Source: CAZDWZ01 sp964509425 (GTDB taxonomy: Bacteria > Bdellovibrionota_C > UBA2361 > SZUA-149 > CAZDWZ01). From it: a DNA stretch of 64,000 nucleotides. The stretch is taken from NCBI GenBank assembly GCA_964509425.1, contig CAZDWZ010000001.1:1-64000 (forward strand), in the 5' to 3' direction. The notes below the pieces were generated by a model. That model worked only from the letters and a program-made list of their open reading frames with translations. It searched no databases and was not told the DNA's origin. The position numbers and the translations under genes were made by a program. Positions 1 through 8,737 of the stretch are shown here, in pieces (within the stretch, counting starts at the first letter, position 1; every line of letters starts with the position of its first letter).

Positions 1-79
1 GTCGCTGCGGGTGAAGCCTGGCATGGAATACTTCACCGACATACACGTGCGCCGTAACAATTGACACGTCCGTGCTCAT
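1..79 (-). CDS. DUF1365 family protein (N-terminal fragment)
   Basis: Only the first 26 codons are in the window; the gene runs off the left edge. The reading begins at an ATG whose complement is at 77-79 and gives MSTDVSIVTAHVYVGEVFHA and onward. YVGEVxHxRxxP at the very N-terminus is the usual opening of DUF1365 proteins. It starts 5 bases after the stop of the FAD amine-oxidase gene, so it is surely co-transcribed. The FAD protein/DUF1365 pair is a known neighbourhood that is normally followed by a cyclopropane-fatty-acid synthase-like methyltransferase, which would lie just outside this window. The function of DUF1365 is not firmly established; a role in fatty-acid modification is inferred from context. 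Confidence 0.72.
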   Translation of the reverse strand, partial: MSTDVSIVTAHVYVGEVFHARLHPQR

Positions 80-84
80 GACAG

Positions 85-1380
85 CTACGACAACAAAACT
101 CGTGACGCCTCTTCGCATGATCGATTGCCATCCTCGTGAAAGCCGTGCCCGAAATAACTCCCGCAGAAGTATGAACCGTGTTTTCCCTGCAGCACCTTCA
201 GCTCTTTTTGAGTCGCGTTTGCACGGAGCGTAAATTTAGGGTGGAGGTAGTCAAACTCTGCAATCACTGCTTCATCTGGGATACTAGAAACCCGGTTCAA
301 GCTGACAAAATATTGCGTCTCTCCCTCCAGTCCCTGAAGCCGATTCATGTGATAGGTTACGGAGACGGGCAGCGACTCCGACCCGTTCGTCTCTCGCGTG
401 TAGTTCCAAGAAGCCCAGGCGCGCTGATTCTTTGGAAGCACCGACGAATCTCGATGAAGAACCGTTCTATTTTTCTGGTATTCCCAAGCGCCCAAGAGCC
501 GGGACTCTTCCGCGGTTGGCTCACGAAGAAGCCGGAGTGTCTCGTCCGCGTGTGCCGCGAATACGACTTTGTCAAAGTGCATTCCCTCGCCGTTTTTCAG
601 CCGGACGAGGACTTTTGACGAAGGGGTGGAGAGACGTGAGACCTCGACAACCGGAGAATCGGTAAAAACCCTTCCCGGAAACACCGAAAGAAATTTTTTC
701 ACATAGCTCCGGCTTCCGCCGACGACGGTTTGCCACTTCGGCCGATCACTCAAGCTCAAAAGGCCGTGATTCGCGAAAAAACGAAGGAACGATTCGGCGG
801 GAAACGATAGGATCTCTTCCGAGGGCGCAGACCAGATCGCCGCTCCCATGGGGAGCACGTAGTCGACGACAGCGGCGTCCGAAATTCCATTTACCCTGAC
901 GAATTCTCCGATGGTCTTCCCTTCAATATCTCCCTTCTGGAGAGCGTTCGCGCCGCTCCGACAGAATTTGTAGATTCCTGAGAGGAGTTTCCAAAAATGC
1001 GGACGAAGGGCATTGCTTCTCGAAGCGAAGAGTCCCGAGAACGATGTCCCCGCGTAGGCGAAGCCGGATCGCTCGCAAGAAAAGCCAAATGACATGTCGC
1101 TTTCGCGTACCGGCACTTCGAGTTCCCGGAAAAATTGATGCAGACGAGGATAGTTTTTGTCGTTGAGGACGATAAACCCGGTATCGACGGCTATCGAGTC
1201 GCCATTCCCCTCTCGGTTCGATCCTCGGGTAACGTCTACCGTGTTGGTATGTCCACCGACGTAATCGTTTTTCTCAAACAGGGTGACATCGCAGGCATCT
1301 TTCAGGCGATAAGCACACGATATACCGGATATACCGGCACCCACGATTGCGACTTTTGTTTTCCCCTCGGGCGATCCCAT
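85..1380 (-). CDS. FAD-dependent amine-oxidase-like protein (lipid-modification cluster)
   Basis: A 431-residue flavoprotein of the amine oxidase/protoporphyrinogen oxidase superfamily. The N-terminus has the dinucleotide-binding glycine motif G14-A-G16-I-S-G19, followed by the ribose-binding acidic residue and the GGHTNT stretch that faces FAD in this subfamily. The C-terminus has a second FAD-contact region around GSYFGHGFHEDG. No signal peptide or membrane segment is visible. The subfamily is known from clusters with SDR, DUF1365, CFA synthase and an MFS protein. Those clusters include ones under RpoE/ChrR control in Proteobacteria, where some members take part in furan fatty-acid formation. 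The substrate here is therefore probably a phospholipid acyl chain (inference). It lies 18 bases after the SDR stop and 5 bases before DUF1365. Confidence 0.85.
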   Translation of the reverse strand: MGSPEGKTKVAIVGAGISGISCAYRLKDACDVTLFEKNDYVGGHTNTVDVTRGSNREGNGDSIAVDTGFIVLNDKNYPRLHQFFRELEVPVRESDMSFGFSCERSGFAYAGTSFSGLFASRSNALRPHFWKLLSGIYKFCRSGANALQKGDIEGKTIGEFVRVNGISDAAVVDYVLPMGAAIWSAPSEEILSFPAESFLRFFANHGLLSLSDRPKWQTVVGGSRSYVKKFLSVFPGRVFTDSPVVEVSRLSTPSSKVLVRLKNGEGMHFDKVVFAAHADETLRLLREPTAEESRLLGAWEYQKNRTVLHRDSSVLPKNQRAWASWNYTRETNGSESLPVSVTYHMNRLQGLEGETQYFVSLNRVSSIPDEAVIAEFDYLHPKFTLRANATQKELKVLQGKHGSYFCGSYFGHGFHEDGNRSCEEASRVLLS

Positions 1381-1398
1381 TCCCCAATTTCCGTCTAC

Positions 1399-2211
1399 TT
1401 AACCTGGGTTTCGTCGCTCCATCGCGTATTTCCTTACGAGGAAGTGATACAGGGGGTAAGGAATGATTCTAAGAAACTTCATCATCCAGGTAAATCGTGC
1501 CGGAAAATGCACTTCTTTCCTCCTTCGGGCCACGCCTCGAAAAATTTCCTCGGCGGCCTCACCCGCTTCAATGAGGCAAGGCATCGGGAAATCATTCTGA
1601 TCCGTGAGAGGCGTCCTCACGAAACCCGGTGACACGACCGTAACGTCTATTCCCTTCGGCTCAAGCTCAAACCGCAGGCTTTCGAGGAAATGCGTCACGG
1701 CCGCTTTCGACGCCACGTAAGCGCCCGAAAATGGCAACCCACGATAGCCGGCAACGCTTGAAACCCCCACAATATGCCCGGTTCGGCGCTTCAGCATTCC
1801 TGGCAACACCGCCTCGATACAGTGGAGCACGCCGCCGTAATTTATCTTCATGAGTTTCAAGCATTCGGCTGAGTCAAACTCATCCGCCCGTTCGGGAGAA
1901 TGTGTCCCCGCATTCGCTATCAGCAGATGAACACCGCCCCACATCTCCTCAATGGCTGAACAGACCCGGTGCATTTCGCTTTGTTCGCAGACATCGCCCG
2001 GAAAGCCACGGACCTCCGCACCGAGCTGAGACAGCTCTTGGCTGAGCTTATCCAACAGTTCTCCGCGTCTCGCGGTCAGCGCTATCCGGCAGGGAATTCG
2101 GGACAATCGTCGGGCAATGGCCTCCCCGATACCGCTACTCGCGCCGGTGATCCAAATTACCTTGTTTCGATACACAGCCTCTTCGCTCGTCATTCCCACT
2201 GCATTATCCAT
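1399..2211 (-). CDS. short-chain dehydrogenase/reductase
   Basis: A 270-residue classical SDR. The cofactor motif TGASSGIG lies at residues 22-29, the NAG motif at 100-102, and the catalytic set is Ser151/Ser152, Tyr165 and Lys169 (YVASK). The arginine-rich first helix and basic residues after the second strand suit NADP(H), though I cannot decide this from sequence alone. Its ATG overlaps the end of the transporter gene by 8 bases and has an AGGAGA ribosome-binding site 7 bases upstream, so I keep this start rather than the internal ATG at residue 7. SDRs are a regular member of the FAD-oxidase/DUF1365/CFA cluster. A ketone or aldehyde in a modified lipid chain is the likely substrate by inference. 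Confidence 0.88.
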   Translation of the reverse strand: MDNAVGMTSEEAVYRNKVIWITGASSGIGEAIARRLSRIPCRIALTARRGELLDKLSQELSQLGAEVRGFPGDVCEQSEMHRVCSAIEEMWGGVHLLIANAGTHSPERADEFDSAECLKLMKINYGGVLHCIEAVLPGMLKRRTGHIVGVSSVAGYRGLPFSGAYVASKAAVTHFLESLRFELEPKGIDVTVVSPGFVRTPLTDQNDFPMPCLIEAGEAAEEIFRGVARRRKEVHFPARFTWMMKFLRIIPYPLYHFLVRKYAMERRNPG

Positions 2212-3553
2212 GGCTGCGTTCTCCTATTTCTCGGCGAATCCGCTCGTGATCGGCCCGGGTGAGGCTATAAGGAACAATGATGAGAAGAGCGAGGATGTTA
2301 CCGGCACACGGAACACCTGCGTACAAAAATCGGAGCCAAAAGTTCACTCCTTCAGAAAGCGGCCCTGAAGAATTGCTTTCATATCCCGCCCAGTCGAGAA
2401 CCAGGAGACCCAACCCCGCCGCCAACGCGGCCGACGCCTTTCGTATCACCGACCACACTCCAACATAGAGACCTTCGCGACGGTAGCCGCTCACCGATTC
2501 ATCAAAATCAATCGTATCGGCAAGCATCGACGAAGGGAGTGCGAGGATGGCTCCGACCCCGAGTCCCGAGAGTATGACGAGAACACCATAAAGAAACTCT
2601 TCGCCGGCGCCTAAGAAGAACACGCCAAAAAATGACAACGTATTTAGAAGGAGCGCCACCATCCACGTGAGCCGTTTTTCCAAGCGCCGGCTGATGCGGA
2701 CCCAGGCAGGAAGGGCCAAACACCCGACGAGCAGGTAGAGCCCCAGGAAATACGGCGCCTTTTGGCTGCCGAGCACGCCCTCGACGTAATAGAGGATGAG
2801 GGTGGCAGGAAGGGTTGCCGAAAACGAACTTACGGCGAATGCCAACAGCAAAATTAGAAAATTGCGGTTCTTAAGGGTTTCGAAAAATGCACGAAAAACC
2901 AAGGTCGAGGGCTCCTCAGAGATTTCCGAAACACGTTCAGGAACTCGGAGGACGCAGGGAAGAATACTGAGGATGATAATGACAACATAAAGAATCGCGA
3001 GCCCCGCCATCTGAACAGCGGGAACTCCAGGGAAGAAGGTTTTGAAGAGTTCTGGCAGAACACTTCCCAGAACAGTGCCGAGGAGTATCAATCCATCACG
3101 CCGGGCAAGCACCGCAGTCCGCTGATCGTATTCTTCGCAGATCTCCGCCCCGAGCGCCTCGTAGGGAACATTGACGATTGCCCAAAAGAAAAAAAACAAA
3201 AAAGTCGTGGCGGCAAACCACGTCGTTATCGAGCACCAGTCCGGGCAGAGCGACGGCGTAAGGAGGAGGCCACAAAAGACAGCGAGCGGAAAACTCCCGA
3301 AGAGTATCCAGGGGCGCCTCCTCCCGTATTTACGAGGCGTGAGATCGCTGAGACGCCCGATGATGGGATCTAAAATCGCATCCCAGATCCGGGAGCTCAG
3401 GACCAGAATGCCCATAATCTTCAGGCTGATCCCAAGGTCGGTGTAGTACTTTGGAACAAAGACGTAGAACGTCATTGCGACCGCGGACAGAGGGAGTGCC
3501 GGGAGAGCGTAATACCAGCCGACCGCGCCTACACTGCCGTCTTTTCGTTCCAA
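2204..3553 (-). CDS. MFS transporter, GPH (MelB-like) family
   Basis: A 449-residue inner-membrane protein with about twelve hydrophobic segments. The region after TM2 (SSRIWDAILDPIIGRLSD, then RRRPWILFG) is the signature of the glycoside-pentoside-hexuronide:cation symporter family. The start is a TTG at 3551-3553 with AGGA six bases upstream. The classic substrates of this family are sugars, but members embedded in FAD-oxidase/SDR/CFA clusters have no proven sugar role and may move a lipid or lipid precursor (inference). It is 8 bases from the upstream GT2 gene and overlaps the SDR start by 8 bases, so it sits inside a continuous operon. Confidence 0.85.
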   Translation of the reverse strand: MERKDGSVGAVGWYYALPALPLSAVAMTFYVFVPKYYTDLGISLKIMGILVLSSRIWDAILDPIIGRLSDLTPRKYGRRRPWILFGSFPLAVFCGLLLTPSLCPDWCSITTWFAATTFLFFFFWAIVNVPYEALGAEICEEYDQRTAVLARRDGLILLGTVLGSVLPELFKTFFPGVPAVQMAGLAILYVVIIILSILPCVLRVPERVSEISEEPSTLVFRAFFETLKNRNFLILLLAFAVSSFSATLPATLILYYVEGVLGSQKAPYFLGLYLLVGCLALPAWVRISRRLEKRLTWMVALLLNTLSFFGVFFLGAGEEFLYGVLVILSGLGVGAILALPSSMLADTIDFDESVSGYRREGLYVGVWSVIRKASAALAAGLGLLVLDWAGYESNSSGPLSEGVNFWLRFLYAGVPCAGNILALLIIVPYSLTRADHERIRREIGERSHG

Positions 3554-3561
3554 TGATGATC

Positions 3562-4344
3562 CTATGGAGTGCTGACTCGCGAGCTTACCGCATTCTTCTC
3601 GTAGGCCCCGAAAAACGCCAAGATTCGGAATTTCACAACATCCAGAATCATCGGCAGCGAATCCCTAAAGAGACTCACTTTGGACCCCGGCATATTGGTC
3701 CAGTTGATCGGAACCTCCACGATCCGGAATCCGGCACGGCGCGCGAGAAACAGAACTTCAACATCGAACGAAAATCCGTGGGAACGCTGCTTGGCGAAGA
3801 TCGCCTTGGCGGCTTTACCCGAGAAGAGCTTGAAGCCGCATTGGGTATCGGCGACCCCCGGAAGAATGAGGAAATTAACGATGCCTGCGAAAATCCGACC
3901 GGGAAGCTTCCGATACCAGACCGTGTTCAACGTGATGTCTTTCGCTGCAATCGCCCGGGAGCCGATCGCGATGTCAGCCCCCTTATCAAGAGCCGCTTCA
4001 AGGCGCGCTATCTCCGCGAAGGGGGTTGAACCGTCTGCATCGGCAAAAAGAACTCGCTCGCCCCTCGCCGACATCATTCCAAGCCTCACGGCGTATCCCT
4101 TCCCATGATTCTCTGGGTAGGAAAGGACATCAACGCACGGATGCTCCTGATGCAGTTTTTCGACTAAATGTTTCGTCGCGTCTCCACTTCCGTCATCAAC
4201 GACGAAAACTTCGTAGCTCGTCCCACGGGAGTCTAGGTAGGAGATCATCTCCTCAAGAGTCTTTCCGAGTCGATCCTCTTCATTGTACGCAGGAACAACG
4301 ACTGAGAGTTTGGGGTCGGAATCGGATTCAGGGCGCATACTCAC
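3562..4344 (-). CDS. GT2 family glycosyltransferase (dolichyl-phosphate glucosyltransferase-like)
   Basis: A 260-residue GT-A fold enzyme. PAYNEE at residues 18-23, VDDGSGD at 49-55 and the metal-binding DAD at 102-104 are the standard nucleotide-sugar motifs. The later region (CGFKLFSGKAA, then FSFDVEVLFLARRAGF) is typical of the dolichyl-phosphate beta-glucosyltransferase/polyprenyl-phosphate sugar transferase branch. There is no membrane anchor, so it probably works at the inner leaflet on a lipid-linked acceptor. The reading starts at GTG (4342-4344), overlapping the flippase stop as GTGA; an ATG two codons later is an alternative. The adjacent UPF0104 protein suggests a synthase-plus-flippase pair for a glycolipid. 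Confidence 0.87.
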   Translation of the reverse strand: MSMRPESDSDPKLSVVVPAYNEEDRLGKTLEEMISYLDSRGTSYEVFVVDDGSGDATKHLVEKLHQEHPCVDVLSYPENHGKGYAVRLGMMSARGERVLFADADGSTPFAEIARLEAALDKGADIAIGSRAIAAKDITLNTVWYRKLPGRIFAGIVNFLILPGVADTQCGFKLFSGKAAKAIFAKQRSHGFSFDVEVLFLARRAGFRIVEVPINWTNMPGSKVSLFRDSLPMILDVVKFRILAFFGAYEKNAVSSRVSTP

Positions 4345-5381
4345 GCCGCTTCGCTCGCTATCTCGCTTTGGCTTCGCTGAAATCCTAATTTTCCACCCAT
4401 ATGAAAAATAAAATAATAAATCCCCGGAACGCCGACCACCAGAATCTGAATCAGATGCTGAGTCGCAACCATGGCGAGCGCCGTCTCTCGATCCACACCG
4501 ATACGAACAAGCGCCGCCGTCGCGAAGGCTTCGATAACACCAATCGCACCCGGGCCGGAAGGGATGAGTGAGCTGAAGTTCACGGCAGCAAGAAAGAGGC
4601 TCAAACTCCCAAGCTCAAGGGGGTAATGAAACGCCTTGGAAACAAAAAAGTAGACGAGCAGTTCTATCAGCCAGACACAGCTCGAGAGAAAGCAGAGGGT
4701 AATGAGCCGCTGTGGTCGGAACATGGGCTCAAGACCCTCGATGAACTTCCTCGCTCGAACCAGAACGTAGCGAACGAAATGCCAAGGAGCGTAGTGCCCG
4801 ATCTTTTCAAAGACCCCAAAGAGAGAGTGCCGAAAATAGAGAACGACAAGGACTCCGAGACCCGCAGCGGCGAAGAGATAAGCCACATAGAACAACGCTC
4901 CGCCCTCCTCGAGAGTGTGTGTATGGGAGAAGAATGAAAAGAGAACGGCGAATATGAGGCTAATCGCGAGACCGTCCGCCAGCCGCTCGCCGGCAATCGT
5001 CGCAAGGACCAAGCTCCGGCTGTTCCTGCTCGCCGTTCCGCCCAAGTGGGCTCGCACCAGCTCACCGATACGCGCGGGCAGAACATTGTTCATGAAAAAA
5101 CCAAGAATAAGGCAGCGATATGATGTCCAAAAGTCCGGCGCACGCTCGCCGAAGAAATATGGCCAACGGTAGGCCCGGAGCAAATAGCTGAGAACGGTAG
5201 TGATAACCGCCAGAAAGAGAAATCCGACGTTTACACTCTGGATTTTCTCGATAAGCTCTTTTGACTCTACGGATCGGACAACCCAGATCAAACAACCCGC
5301 CGACATGAGAAGCCCCAACAGAAACCGGAGCTTAGACCGGGAGGAGGCATGTGGACGATGATTAGACTCTGAGACAGACAT
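4341..5381 (-). CDS. UPF0104 / lysylphosphatidylglycerol synthase TM-region family protein
   Basis: A 346-residue integral membrane protein with about eight hydrophobic segments. It carries the family patterns RAYRWPYFF near residue 70, NNVLPARIGELVRA at about 95-110, and SLIPSGPGAIGVIEA near 265-280. This is the membrane (flippase-like) domain seen alone in UPF0104 proteins and fused to a synthase in MprF. It is the first gene of the minus-strand operon and its stop overlaps the GT2 start. It probably flips the lipid glycosylated by the neighbouring GT2 enzyme (inference from pairing). The ribosome-binding site is weak. The 124 bases upstream separate it from a plus-strand gene, and I found no convincing promoter there. 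Confidence 0.82.
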   Translation of the reverse strand: MSVSESNHRPHASSRSKLRFLLGLLMSAGCLIWVVRSVESKELIEKIQSVNVGFLFLAVITTVLSYLLRAYRWPYFFGERAPDFWTSYRCLILGFFMNNVLPARIGELVRAHLGGTASRNSRSLVLATIAGERLADGLAISLIFAVLFSFFSHTHTLEEGGALFYVAYLFAAAGLGVLVVLYFRHSLFGVFEKIGHYAPWHFVRYVLVRARKFIEGLEPMFRPQRLITLCFLSSCVWLIELLVYFFVSKAFHYPLELGSLSLFLAAVNFSSLIPSGPGAIGVIEAFATAALVRIGVDRETALAMVATQHLIQILVVGVPGIYYFIFHMGGKLGFQRSQSEIASEAA

Positions 5382-5505
5382 TCCGCACTAGATACAAAGA
5401 AAACCGGAAATACTCCAGATCTAGATAAGGAAAATCGGACACTTGTCGACAATATAGGTAGTTCCCTAATCTCGACTGGATAAAATTCACACCACCTGGG
5501 CTACC

Positions 5506-5835
5506 ATGGACCGACGCGATTCACCGGATGAAGAATTTCAATTCGAGGAACCCTCGGAGAAAGCTATCCGATCCGTCCCGACACTGCACTATTGGCACAA
5601 GACTTACGCCAAAAGCATGGGGGGGCAGGATCAAAAGGCTGTTCACCTTTTCAAGGAATACGAGTCACAAGAGAAACTTCGAAGACTGCAACAAGAGCTG
5701 ATGTCGATGAAAGATAATCAAGTCTCGGAAATGATTCTCGATCAGATATTGGGGAAGAAGCGAAAGATGAAATACGCCGGCTACCATAAATGGGCCGCCC
5801 TCATGCTTCTCTGGATCGCCCAATACAAGCGGTAA
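5506..5835 (+). CDS. small hypothetical protein, 109 aa
   Basis: I do not recognise the family. The predicted 109-residue product is charged, with a central helical stretch (about residues 45-80) rich in Glu, Lys and Gln that could form a coiled coil, and a short hydrophobic segment AALMLLWIAQ near the C-terminus followed by YKR. No signal peptide is seen. The ATG lacks an obvious ribosome-binding site. It is divergent from the lipid operon and followed by 187 bases before the next gene. Support is the open frame plus sensible protein composition, so this is only moderately sure. Confidence 0.5.
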   Translation: MDRRDSPDEEFQFEEPSEKAIRSVPTLHYWHKTYAKSMGGQDQKAVHLFKEYESQEKLRRLQQELMSMKDNQVSEMILDQILGKKRKMKYAGYHKWAALMLLWIAQYKR

Positions 5836-6022
5836 ACCCTTGCCAAGGATGGAATGAGGAGACACGACGTTCCTTGCGCCAGTGCGCGATTTTGCCCAGG
5901 TCGCCATGCCCCGTCGGATGAGAAGCAGCGGACTGTTTCCAATACGCACCGATTCGAACACCACTAAAACTTGTTAGGAAAAGCACTGAGCGAAATCTAG
6001 GAGTTTCCTTCACCATCGGCCG

Positions 6023-8428
6023 ATGATTCAGAGCATGGTGAAATTTCGAACCTTTTTTCGTGTTCTCCTCATACTTCATCCGCTGATTTGCTTCCTTTCG
6101 TCGGCATCAGCTCAGACTATCCCCTTCCCCGGTACCGGCTATTACAACACGAATCTCTCTCAGACGAACATCGTGGAATGTGACAATGGAAACGAAGCCG
6201 CGGTGCAAATGCGCCTCCTGCTCCGAGCCCGAAGTGGTGCGGTTCTTGTTCAGTTCCCCTTTGTGATCAACGCATTTGGAAGCCGCCACATAACGCTGAA
6301 CGAGCTTGCAAATATTGTCGATCAGTACGGAAGCTACACCCTCGAGCTCCTGAGCTCGAGCAGCCTCGCCGCACGAATTTCCTGTCGCACGGCATTTTAC
6401 CGCTTCACACATGCGTTCGCTCCCAAACAGTTTGATTTCGCCTACGTGCTGCCGGTTCGCGCCTCACTTACCGGCGACGTTGGAGGTTTGTACAATTCCT
6501 TCAACTCATTTGGCCCTTCGCCGGCGCTTAACTGGCTCTCCGTCGTCAACAACAGCGACAGCGAGTTTAATGCAGTGCTCGACATTCATAGCTACGAGGG
6601 AAGCGTCGAATCGAGCTTTCCACTTCCCCCGCTCGCACCGTACGAGAGGAGAGACTTTGGTCTCGGACATCCACAAGGACAGCGCGCGGGCGTCTACCGA
6701 CTCCGACCCGCAAATCCATCGCAACCGTATGACGCTTTTCTCGTTCGCTACACTGCCGATTCACAAGGATTCGCTTCCGCATTCCCACTCCGAGCGCTCC
6801 CTGCAGTCTGCAGCGAGACCCCGGTTCAGATCTCCACTATGGGAAACGGACTCACTCAGAATTGGCTCGAACTGTTCAATCTCTCGAGCATTGCTGAGTC
6901 GGTGTTGCTGACCTTGAAGAACCGAAACGGCTCGATTCTTCGACAAGAATTGGTGTCGCTCGCTCCTTTCGGTCAGAAGCACGTCTTTGTTAATCCCTAT
7001 CTTGACCCGACTGCCGCCGGGAACCTTGGGTCTGCGTCGATCACTTGTCCGCGTGATTCGCGCGTGATGATTCAGAGCGCATTTTATGGACGCCTTCCGG
7101 GCGTCAGCAGAACGGAATGGGCATACGCGGTACAGGGCGGAATACAAGCCGCTGCGACTTCCATCGAGCAACTTGCAGTTCCGGTAAATACATTCTTGGG
7201 GATGGCGAATTGGTTCAAAGGCGTGAATCCGGGAACAAACGCGTTGACGATGAACTTCACAGTTATCAACCAGACGGGAAATGCGCTTATCGCCGATGAG
7301 CGACCCGTCTTTGCCGGCGGAACAGTCGATATCGGTGCTCATGAATCAGCAGGCCCGGATTTCACCGGCACGTTGTTGGCATCTCCAGAGAGCGGGACCC
7401 TGGCCGGTGAAATGCTGAGAGTGTTGCCGCGGCGCGACGGTCAAATTGGGTACATCATGCATATTCCTGCCTCGTCTCAGCCAAAGTCTCAGTGGCCGGA
7501 ACCGCCTCAAGGATATTTCCCCCAAGGATCTGTTTGGTATCAAGACATCTCAGCTGCTCCTCTCGACTCGCAGTCGTCGGCGGTGATTCAATGGTTACAA
7601 AACGCCGGCGGCTGGGGTACCGGGATCATGAGAATCGATTTTAGTATTGAAGTATTGGATGCCGCGCCGACGGCTCCTTTCCGCACGTTCACGAGGACAT
7701 CAGATTTTTACTCGCCTGATTGCGATCACGTGCCGGTTCCGGTTCCCGTCGGGGGTGTCATCGAGGGTGAGAACGGCTATCAATGCGCAAGTGACGGCGA
7801 CTGCCATCTCATCGTCTCCCATAAAGCAACAGGCAAGCTGTACGAGATGTGGAGAGCGAATATCGTGGGCGGCTCGAACGGAGTCGGCGGCACATTTTTC
7901 GGTGGCTGTCTCGCCGTTTGGGATATGACCAAGGTCTATGGACCATCCGGCCGAGGTGAGAACTGCACGAGCGCCGACGCCGCTGGATATCCGATCGCCC
8001 CCCTTCTCTTCACCGCAGACGAAGTCGCTTCTGGAAGTATAAACCATGCAATTCGCTTCATTCTTCCGAATTCAAGAATACGGAATGGCGTCTATCTCCA
8101 TCCGTCAACCCATTCGACGAGCGCTGCAAGCGGAGGCCCCAATGCACCACCCTACGGAACGCGGCTCCGACTTCGACCTGATTTCCCGCTCAACACGCTT
8201 CCGAACGAGGCCGCACGAGTCGTCGCGCGAGCCATGCAGAAGTACGGAATACTCCTCTCAGACGGTGGGAGCATCGCGCTCACGGCTCAAAGCGATCGCT
8301 ACAACACCGCAAAATGGGAGAACCTGCTCGGCCCTCGAGACTTGCAACTCCTTCAGGTCAGTGATTTTCAAATGGTAAATGGCGGAGCCCGCATTCCTTA
8401 CACCGGCGACTGCGTGAGAAATCCCTAG
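6023..8428 (+). CDS. large secreted protein with N-terminal beta repeats and conserved C-terminal domain
   Basis: An 801-residue exported protein. A signal peptide is clear (hydrophobic FFRVLLILHPLICFL, then SSASAQ as a likely cleavage site). The start may instead be the ATG four codons in, at 6035. Residues about 35-480 contain three or four related segments sharing the pattern N-W-L-x-x-x-N followed by LAPFGxxH or LAPYExR, which looks like tandem beta-sandwich modules. From about residue 500 the style changes. Features there are WYQDIS, a GGWG turn, DFYSPDCD, EGENGYQCASDGDCHL, a CTSADAAGYPIAPLLF stretch and HPSTHSTSAASGG, with paired cysteines as expected for a periplasmic or extracellular fold. 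I recognise the C-terminal style from uncharacterised secreted proteins but cannot name a reaction. Confidence 0.72.
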   Translation: MIQSMVKFRTFFRVLLILHPLICFLSSASAQTIPFPGTGYYNTNLSQTNIVECDNGNEAAVQMRLLLRARSGAVLVQFPFVINAFGSRHITLNELANIVDQYGSYTLELLSSSSLAARISCRTAFYRFTHAFAPKQFDFAYVLPVRASLTGDVGGLYNSFNSFGPSPALNWLSVVNNSDSEFNAVLDIHSYEGSVESSFPLPPLAPYERRDFGLGHPQGQRAGVYRLRPANPSQPYDAFLVRYTADSQGFASAFPLRALPAVCSETPVQISTMGNGLTQNWLELFNLSSIAESVLLTLKNRNGSILRQELVSLAPFGQKHVFVNPYLDPTAAGNLGSASITCPRDSRVMIQSAFYGRLPGVSRTEWAYAVQGGIQAAATSIEQLAVPVNTFLGMANWFKGVNPGTNALTMNFTVINQTGNALIADERPVFAGGTVDIGAHESAGPDFTGTLLASPESGTLAGEMLRVLPRRDGQIGYIMHIPASSQPKSQWPEPPQGYFPQGSVWYQDISAAPLDSQSSAVIQWLQNAGGWGTGIMRIDFSIEVLDAAPTAPFRTFTRTSDFYSPDCDHVPVPVPVGGVIEGENGYQCASDGDCHLIVSHKATGKLYEMWRANIVGGSNGVGGTFFGGCLAVWDMTKVYGPSGRGENCTSADAAGYPIAPLLFTADEVASGSINHAIRFILPNSRIRNGVYLHPSTHSTSAASGGPNAPPYGTRLRLRPDFPLNTLPNEAARVVARAMQKYGILLSDGGSIALTAQSDRYNTAKWENLLGPRDLQLLQVSDFQMVNGGARIPYTGDCVRNP

Positions 8429-8737
8429 GCTGTCGTCGCACTTCAGGCCGACGAGCGCCCCTATCGGATGCGTAAAGAACTCTGCACTTTCTTCGAGAGA
8501 GTCGCTTTCTCTCTCGCTTCATTATCCGATGCACCGGATTCCAGCCTGAGAACCAGGCTTTGAGTTCGTTCCGAACGGACAGAAGATTGAACGAAAGCTC
8601 GTGTTCACCCGAAGTCCCAATGATGGAGAAGAACCATCTGATTACGACGTGCTTTGTCGAAATCCGATGGAAGAGGTTGGGGGGGGTATGCCGCGCGAAT
8701 GAGGATGGGCCAAGTCGAGAGAGAACTGAGAATTTAT
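8429..8737. other. intergenic region with a hairpin
   Basis: About 309 bases between the secreted protein (plus) and the membrane protein (minus), where two converging transcripts end. The only structure I see is a perfect 8-bp stem (CGAGAGAG with CTCTCTCG) at 8494-8516. It has no long T run, so it is a weak terminator candidate. A minus-strand open frame crosses this region but looks like chance. Confidence 0.5.
8494..8516. terminator. possible bidirectional terminator hairpin
   Basis: An inverted repeat of eight perfect base pairs with a seven-base loop, 66 bases after the stop of the secreted-protein gene and between convergent genes. Downstream on the plus strand there is only a mixed CTTCATT, so efficiency would be modest. 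Confidence 0.35.

Noticed and set aside
5436..5465. GGAACT ... GTCC as an ECF (RpoE-like) promoter of the lipid operon
   Set aside because: Attractive because related operons are RpoE/ChrR-controlled, but the spacing is about three bases too long and the -10 match is poor.
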